This document shows, in pieces, positions 5,107 to 8,074 of a stretch of 8,074 nucleotides of DNA. The position numbers were made by a program, and so were the translations under genes. The notes beneath the pieces are model-generated. The model saw nothing but the letters and a program-made list of their open reading frames with translations. It searched no databases and was not told where the DNA came from. The number at the start of each line of letters is the position of its first letter. The stretch's first letter is position 1. The stretch comes from JBHHYU01 sp046757725. Lineage in GTDB: Bacteria; Desulfobacterota; Binatia; UBA9968. The stretch is taken from assembly GCA_046757725.1 (NCBI GenBank), contig JBHHYU010000116.1:1-8074 (forward strand), given 5' to 3'.

Positions 5107-7340
5107 AAGTCGTAGGTCAAGAACTCCCCCGCGTAGAGATTTTGGAAAAGGTCACGGGCCAGTCCGTGTTCGGGGCCGATGTGCGCCTTGCGACTCCCGC
5201 CCTCTGCGGGAAGATCCTGCGCAGCCCTCATGCCCACGCCAGAATCAAAAAGATCGATACCCGTAAGGCGGAGCGTCTCCCGGGCGTCAAGGCGGTCGTG
5301 ACCGCGGAGGATTTCCCTCCGGTTCGCTACGGCAGGTTTATCCGGGACCAAGAGTATTTTCCGCGCACCAAGGTGCGATTTGTGGGGGACCATGTTGCCG
5401 CAGTGGCTGCCGTGGATGAAGAGACGGCAGACGAAGCGCTGGGTCTCATCAAGGTCGAATACGAGCTGTTGCCGGCCGTGACAGACGGCCTTGAAGCGAT
5501 GCGCGAGGGAGCACCGCTGATCCACGAGGAGTACGATCAATACTGGACGGCCGGAATGGTCACGGGTCGCAAGGGCAACATCTGTTTTCATAAACAAACC
5601 GTTCTGGGCGATAGCGAGCGTGCTTTTCAGGAGGCCGACCGCGTCTTCGAGCATCGCTTCCACGTTCCCATGGTGCACCAGACCTATATCGAACCGCACA
5701 CGGTGCTGGCCCGGGTTGATGCGTCTGGCAAGGTCGCGGTTTGGGTTCCGACACAAGCGCAGTTTTCCATACGGTCGTCGATCGCAGACATTTTTCAATT
5801 GCCGCTCATCAAGGTCCGGGTGATCCCAACCGAAATCGGCGGCGGCTTCGGCGGTAAGATGCTGCCCACGGTCGAGCCTGCAGCGGTCGCACTGGCGCGC
5901 AAGAGCCGGATGGCGGTTCAGATCGTCATGAGCCGAGGCGAGGACTTCCAATGCGCCAATCCTCGTCATCCCTGCCACATGCGCTACAAAACCGGCGTCA
6001 AGCTCGATGGCACCATCGTCGCAAGGGAGGTCGAGCTGGTTTTCGGCACGGGCGCCTACTCCGGCAACGGTCTGGTGATTTGCACGAGAGCGGAGATGCT
6101 GGCCGCCGGGCCGTATCGCATTCCGAACCTCAAGATCGATCTCTTTTCGGTCTATACCAACCACGCCGACTGCGGTCCCTACCGGGGGCCGGCCGGACCT
6201 CAGCTTGCCTTCGGCTCCGAATCGCAAATCGACATCATCGCACGCGAATTAGGTTTGGACCCTGTGGAAATGCGTCTGAAGAATCTTATAGAGGACGGCG
6301 ACCGGACTCCCGCGTGCGGGGGCCCGCTCAAGAGTGTGTACGGCAAGGAGACTCTGCTCAAAGTGGCGCAGGCGAGCCAAGGGAGTGAGAAAACCCGACG
6401 GCAGCATCGGGGGCGCGGGATCGCCCTTGGTTACTGGCTTGTTGGCGGGATGGCCTCGAGTGCCGGTGTCAAGCTTAACGAAGACGGTACCGTGACCGTC
6501 ATGACCGGTGTGATTGATTTGAGCGGGACGGTTACTTCCCTGGGCCAGATCGTGGCCGAGGTGTTAGGCGTCGACCTCGACGACGTCAACGTGCGGACCG
6601 CGGACAGCGATTTCGCCCCCCATTCGACGATCAGCGCGGGAAGCCAGGCGTTGAGGAGCATGGGCAGCGCCACCAAGCTGGCGGCCGAAGAGGTCAAGAA
6701 GCAGATCATGGAAGTGGCGGCGGACAAGCTGGAGGCGGACAGCAGCGATTTGCTCCTGGAGGAAAAGAGGGTTTACGTCAGAGGATCGCCAGAGAAAGGT
6801 CTTTCTCTACAGCAGGTCGGACAGCTCGCCCTGACACACAAAAGGGGACCGATCGTTAGCGTTCAGTCGGCTTCCCAATTTCCGAACCAACCCGCCTTTT
6901 CCGCGCATGTCGCGGATGTCGAAGTCGACCCGGAAACCGGCGGCGTGAAGGTCCTTCGCATCGTTGCGGCGCAGGACGTCGGGACCGCGATCAATCCTCT
7001 ATCGGTCAGGGGTCAGATCCAGGGCGCAGTGATGCAGGGGCTCGGTCAGGCTCTGAGCGAGGCCTGTAACTTCGGCAACGGCAAGATGCTCAACCCGACT
7101 TTCTTGGACTACAAGATCTTCAGCTCTCTCGACGCCCCGCCGGTCGAGGTTCATCTGGTCGAACACCCAGCGGAAGGGGGACCGTTCGGGGCCAAGGGGA
7201 TCGGGGAGCCCTCGATCATCCCCGTGCCGGCCGCCGTCGCCAACGCACTCTATGATGCCGTCGGCGTGAGAATCAGCGACCTTCCCCTCACTCCGGAAAA
7301 GGTCGTGAAGGCGATACTCGATAAAAAGAAAACTCCCTGA
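5103..7340 (+). CDS. Molybdenum hydroxylase molybdopterin-binding large subunit (xanthine dehydrogenase/CoxL family)
   Basis: 745 residues, complete; binds the molybdopterin-cytosine-dinucleotide cofactor and hydroxylates the substrate with water-derived oxygen. An N-terminal aldehyde-oxidase a/b hammerhead domain covers ~13-125 (GQSVFGADV, RSPHAHARI, VGDHVAAVAA). The Mo-binding domain shows GGGFGGK (246-252), RGEDF (278-282), YRGPAGPQ (360-367, R361 matching the substrate-site Arg of xanthine dehydrogenase), QDVGTAINP (624-632), GQIQGAVMQGLGQAL (637-651) and GAKGIGEP (696-703), where E702 is the expected catalytic base. CO dehydrogenase form I needs the AYxCSFR loop and form II AYRGAGR; neither is present, so a non-CO substrate such as an N-heterocycle, aldehyde or acyl-CoA is likely. 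Near 471-476 the common GQG-type motif reads DLSGTV. The gene overlaps the small-subunit stop by 4 bp, so translation is probably coupled. Substrate unknown. Confidence 0.95.
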   Translation: MKVVGQELPRVEILEKVTGQSVFGADVRLATPALCGKILRSPHAHARIKKIDTRKAERLPGVKAVVTAEDFPPVRYGRFIRDQEYFPRTKVRFVGDHVAAVAAVDEETADEALGLIKVEYELLPAVTDGLEAMREGAPLIHEEYDQYWTAGMVTGRKGNICFHKQTVLGDSERAFQEADRVFEHRFHVPMVHQTYIEPHTVLARVDASGKVAVWVPTQAQFSIRSSIADIFQLPLIKVRVIPTEIGGGFGGKMLPTVEPAAVALARKSRMAVQIVMSRGEDFQCANPRHPCHMRYKTGVKLDGTIVAREVELVFGTGAYSGNGLVICTRAEMLAAGPYRIPNLKIDLFSVYTNHADCGPYRGPAGPQLAFGSESQIDIIARELGLDPVEMRLKNLIEDGDRTPACGGPLKSVYGKETLLKVAQASQGSEKTRRQHRGRGIALGYWLVGGMASSAGVKLNEDGTVTVMTGVIDLSGTVTSLGQIVAEVLGVDLDDVNVRTADSDFAPHSTISAGSQALRSMGSATKLAAEEVKKQIMEVAADKLEADSSDLLLEEKRVYVRGSPEKGLSLQQVGQLALTHKRGPIVSVQSASQFPNQPAFSAHVADVEVDPETGGVKVLRIVAAQDVGTAINPLSVRGQIQGAVMQGLGQALSEACNFGNGKMLNPTFLDYKIFSSLDAPPVEVHLVEHPAEGGPFGAKGIGEPSIIPVPAAVANALYDAVGVRISDLPLTPEKVVKAILDKKKTP

Positions 7341-7362
7341 GGCTTGCCATTCCCCCCCTCCT

Positions 7363-7394
7363 AGTTCCGGTGGCGGGGATGAGGTACCGGAACT
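7363..7394 (+). terminator. Hairpin after the Mo-hydroxylase operon
   Basis: AGTTCCGGT (7363-7371) and ACCGGAACT (7386-7394) are perfect 9-bp complementary arms around a 14-nt loop, 22 bp after the large-subunit stop. The position suits transcript termination or 3'-end protection. No run of T follows, so it is not a canonical intrinsic terminator. Confidence 0.45.
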
Positions 7395-7470
7395 TTAGTC
7401 CTGACTTTCACAGGGGTAGTGTTTGATCGGGGTCTTTTCCCGCGAAGAGATACAGGGGGTCTTGATAACC

Positions 7471-7487
7471 GGCGGGACAGGCCCGCC
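7471..7487. repeat. Short GC-rich hairpin
   Basis: GGCGGG (7471-7476) and CCCGCC (7482-7487) form a perfect 6-bp GC stem with a 5-nt loop. It lies in the spacer between the operon and the broken gene at 7568. It could be a second structure at the transcript 3' end or part of the next gene's leader. No function is assigned. Confidence 0.35.
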
Positions 7488-7567
7488 TAACCCTCCCTAG
7501 AGAGGACACTAAAACACTGCTGGCTCAGCTCGTATCCTTCGGGCTGGACTCCGCGGGAGAAGGACGC

Positions 7568-7746
7568 TTGAGAACGCTGTTGTTCACCATTGTCGCGATC
7601 ATCGTTGGCGTGTGTGTGGCCTATGTGGCGGTGCAACTAGCGCTTATCGAGATCGGCCAGGAGGTCGTTGTCTTGCACAAACGAACGGGAGACGGGGCGT
7701 TCCACAGGACGCGGCTCTGGATCGTCGACGAAGGTGACTACTTTTC
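7568..7746 (+). pseudogene. N-terminal fragment of a membrane-anchored protein, possibly nitroreductase/quinone-reductase-like
   Basis: A TTG start preceded by GGGAG (7555-7559, 8-nt spacer) and AAGGA opens a protein whose first ~27 residues are one hydrophobic anchor (LLFTIVAIIVGVCVAYVAVQ). After this come EVVVLHKRTGDGAFHRTRLW and IVDEGDY, which resemble the first strands of the deazaflavin/FMN split-barrel nitroreductase-like proteins (pattern VVLxTxxxDGxxxxTRLWVVD). The resemblance stops near residue 58 (base ~7741), at a hairpin, and what follows is antisense to a transposase gene. The frame stays open to 7936, but that tail is not part of this protein. The gene was most likely cut by insertion or rearrangement, leaving no substrate or cofactor site. 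The family call comes from a short segment and is tentative; the truncation is better supported. Confidence 0.5.
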
Positions 7747-8074
7747 AGATGTGAAAAATATACCCGCTCCTTTCCCAAGATTGAAAAGACATCAGAAGAC
7801 CTCTGGGCCTCGACTCTCCGACTCCCAAACTGACTTAAGATCCAATCAATGGTCAAAAACCTCTCCACTCGAGCTAATCCTGCCGTACCCCTGTAACTGC
7901 TCCATTTCCACTGATGGACTCGATCCCTCACTTTGACCCGTAGTGGATTGAGCACCACGTAGCGGCATAGTTCTAATAAATGCGCCTCCTTCTCTACCAA
8001 TATCGCCTTCTACCTACCCTGTAATAGGTGCCCGACCCTCTTGTGCCAACGGTTAAAGCCCTGCGTGTATACAC
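7644..8074 (-). pseudogene. REP-associated tyrosine transposase (RAYT, IS200-like Y1 family) remnant, C-terminal part
   Basis: The minus-strand frame enters from the right edge and reads VYTQGFNRWHKRVGHLLQGR, then TAG (bases 8012-8010), then KAILVEKEAHLLELCRYVV, LNPLR, WKWSSYRGTAG and LTIDWILSQFG. This is the C-terminal half of a RAYT, where GHLFQGRYKAILV is the usual text, so the TAG stands exactly where Tyr is expected. The likely nucleophile, Tyr of CRYVVLNP (codon 7961-7959), is kept; the HUH motif would lie outside the window. Recognisable similarity ends near AQRS (base ~7797). The frame then runs to 7644 through sequence that, on the other strand, belongs to the broken gene at 7568. 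RAYTs are domesticated single-strand transposases that act on REP hairpins. A TTG at 8000 could restart translation, but without the N-terminal domain. Probably inactive. Confidence 0.8.
7742..7757. repeat. Hairpin at the junction of the broken gene and the RAYT remnant
   Basis: TTTTCA (7742-7747) and TGAAAA (7752-7757) form a perfect 6-bp stem with loop GATG. It lies where similarity to the plus-strand protein stops and ~40 bp beyond the last recognisable RAYT codon, and is flanked by CTAC (GTAG on the minus strand). IS200/IS605-type elements carry subterminal hairpins, so this may mark one end of the element. Confidence 0.35.

Noticed and set aside
4860..6227. 455-codon open frame on the minus strand
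   Set aside because: It lies opposite the [2Fe-2S] and large-subunit genes, whose motifs are unmistakable. Long antisense frames are expected in GC-rich coding DNA, and its translation shows no domain character.
5103..7340. Calling the operon aerobic carbon monoxide dehydrogenase (coxMSL)
   Set aside because: Gene order M-S-L fits, but the large subunit lacks both the form I AYxCSFR and form II AYRGAGR loops.
7568..7936. The whole 122-codon plus-strand frame as one gene
   Set aside because: Only the first ~58 residues look like a protein family. The rest is antisense to recognisable transposase codons.
1..8074. tRNA, rRNA, CRISPR array, riboswitch or prophage genes
   Set aside because: No direct-repeat array, cloverleaf, rRNA-like stretch or phage structural gene was seen on either strand.

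Overview
The window looks like chromosomal DNA of a free-living, probably uncultured bacterium with moderately high GC. The gene content (a prenylated-FMN decarboxylase, a two-subunit thiamine-diphosphate decarboxylase, a three-subunit molybdenum hydroxylase, a bifunctional-nuclease/PDZ protein) is typical of metabolically versatile soil or sediment lineages such as NC10/Rokubacteria-like bacteria, Tectomicrobia or deltaproteobacteria. Nothing here fixes the phylum, and there is no rRNA, tRNA, phage gene or CRISPR array.

Layout. (1) 1-437, plus: the 3' part of a gene joining a bifunctional-nuclease (DUF151) domain to a PDZ domain. (2) 457-1896, minus: a complete UbiD-family decarboxylase, convergent with gene 1. 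(3) 1897-2287: a divergent intergenic region. (4) 2288-3410, plus: two adjacent genes resembling the alpha and beta subunits of sulfopyruvate decarboxylase (ComD/ComE-like), which together rebuild one thiamine-diphosphate enzyme. (5) 3411-3758: an intergenic stretch with several nested inverted repeats. (6) 3759-7340, plus: a tightly coupled operon for a xanthine dehydrogenase/CO dehydrogenase-family hydroxylase in the order FAD subunit, [2Fe-2S] subunit, molybdopterin subunit. (7) 7341-7567: a spacer with a 9-bp-stem hairpin that may end the operon. (8) 7568-8074: a decayed zone. The first ~58 codons of a membrane-anchored protein on the plus strand run into a minus-strand REP-associated tyrosine transposase (RAYT) remnant, which carries an in-frame TAG and continues off the window.

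Working together. The UbiD enzyme, the 2-oxo-acid-type decarboxylase and the molybdenum hydroxylase could form one catabolic module for an aromatic, heteroaromatic or other carboxylated substrate: hydroxylation by the molybdoenzyme, non-oxidative decarboxylation by UbiD, and cleavage of a 2-oxo acid by the thiamine enzyme. Only co-location supports this. No regulator, transporter, CoA ligase, UbiX or molybdoenzyme maturation gene lies in the window, and the substrates cannot be read from the sequence. The RAYT remnant is the only mobile-element signal.
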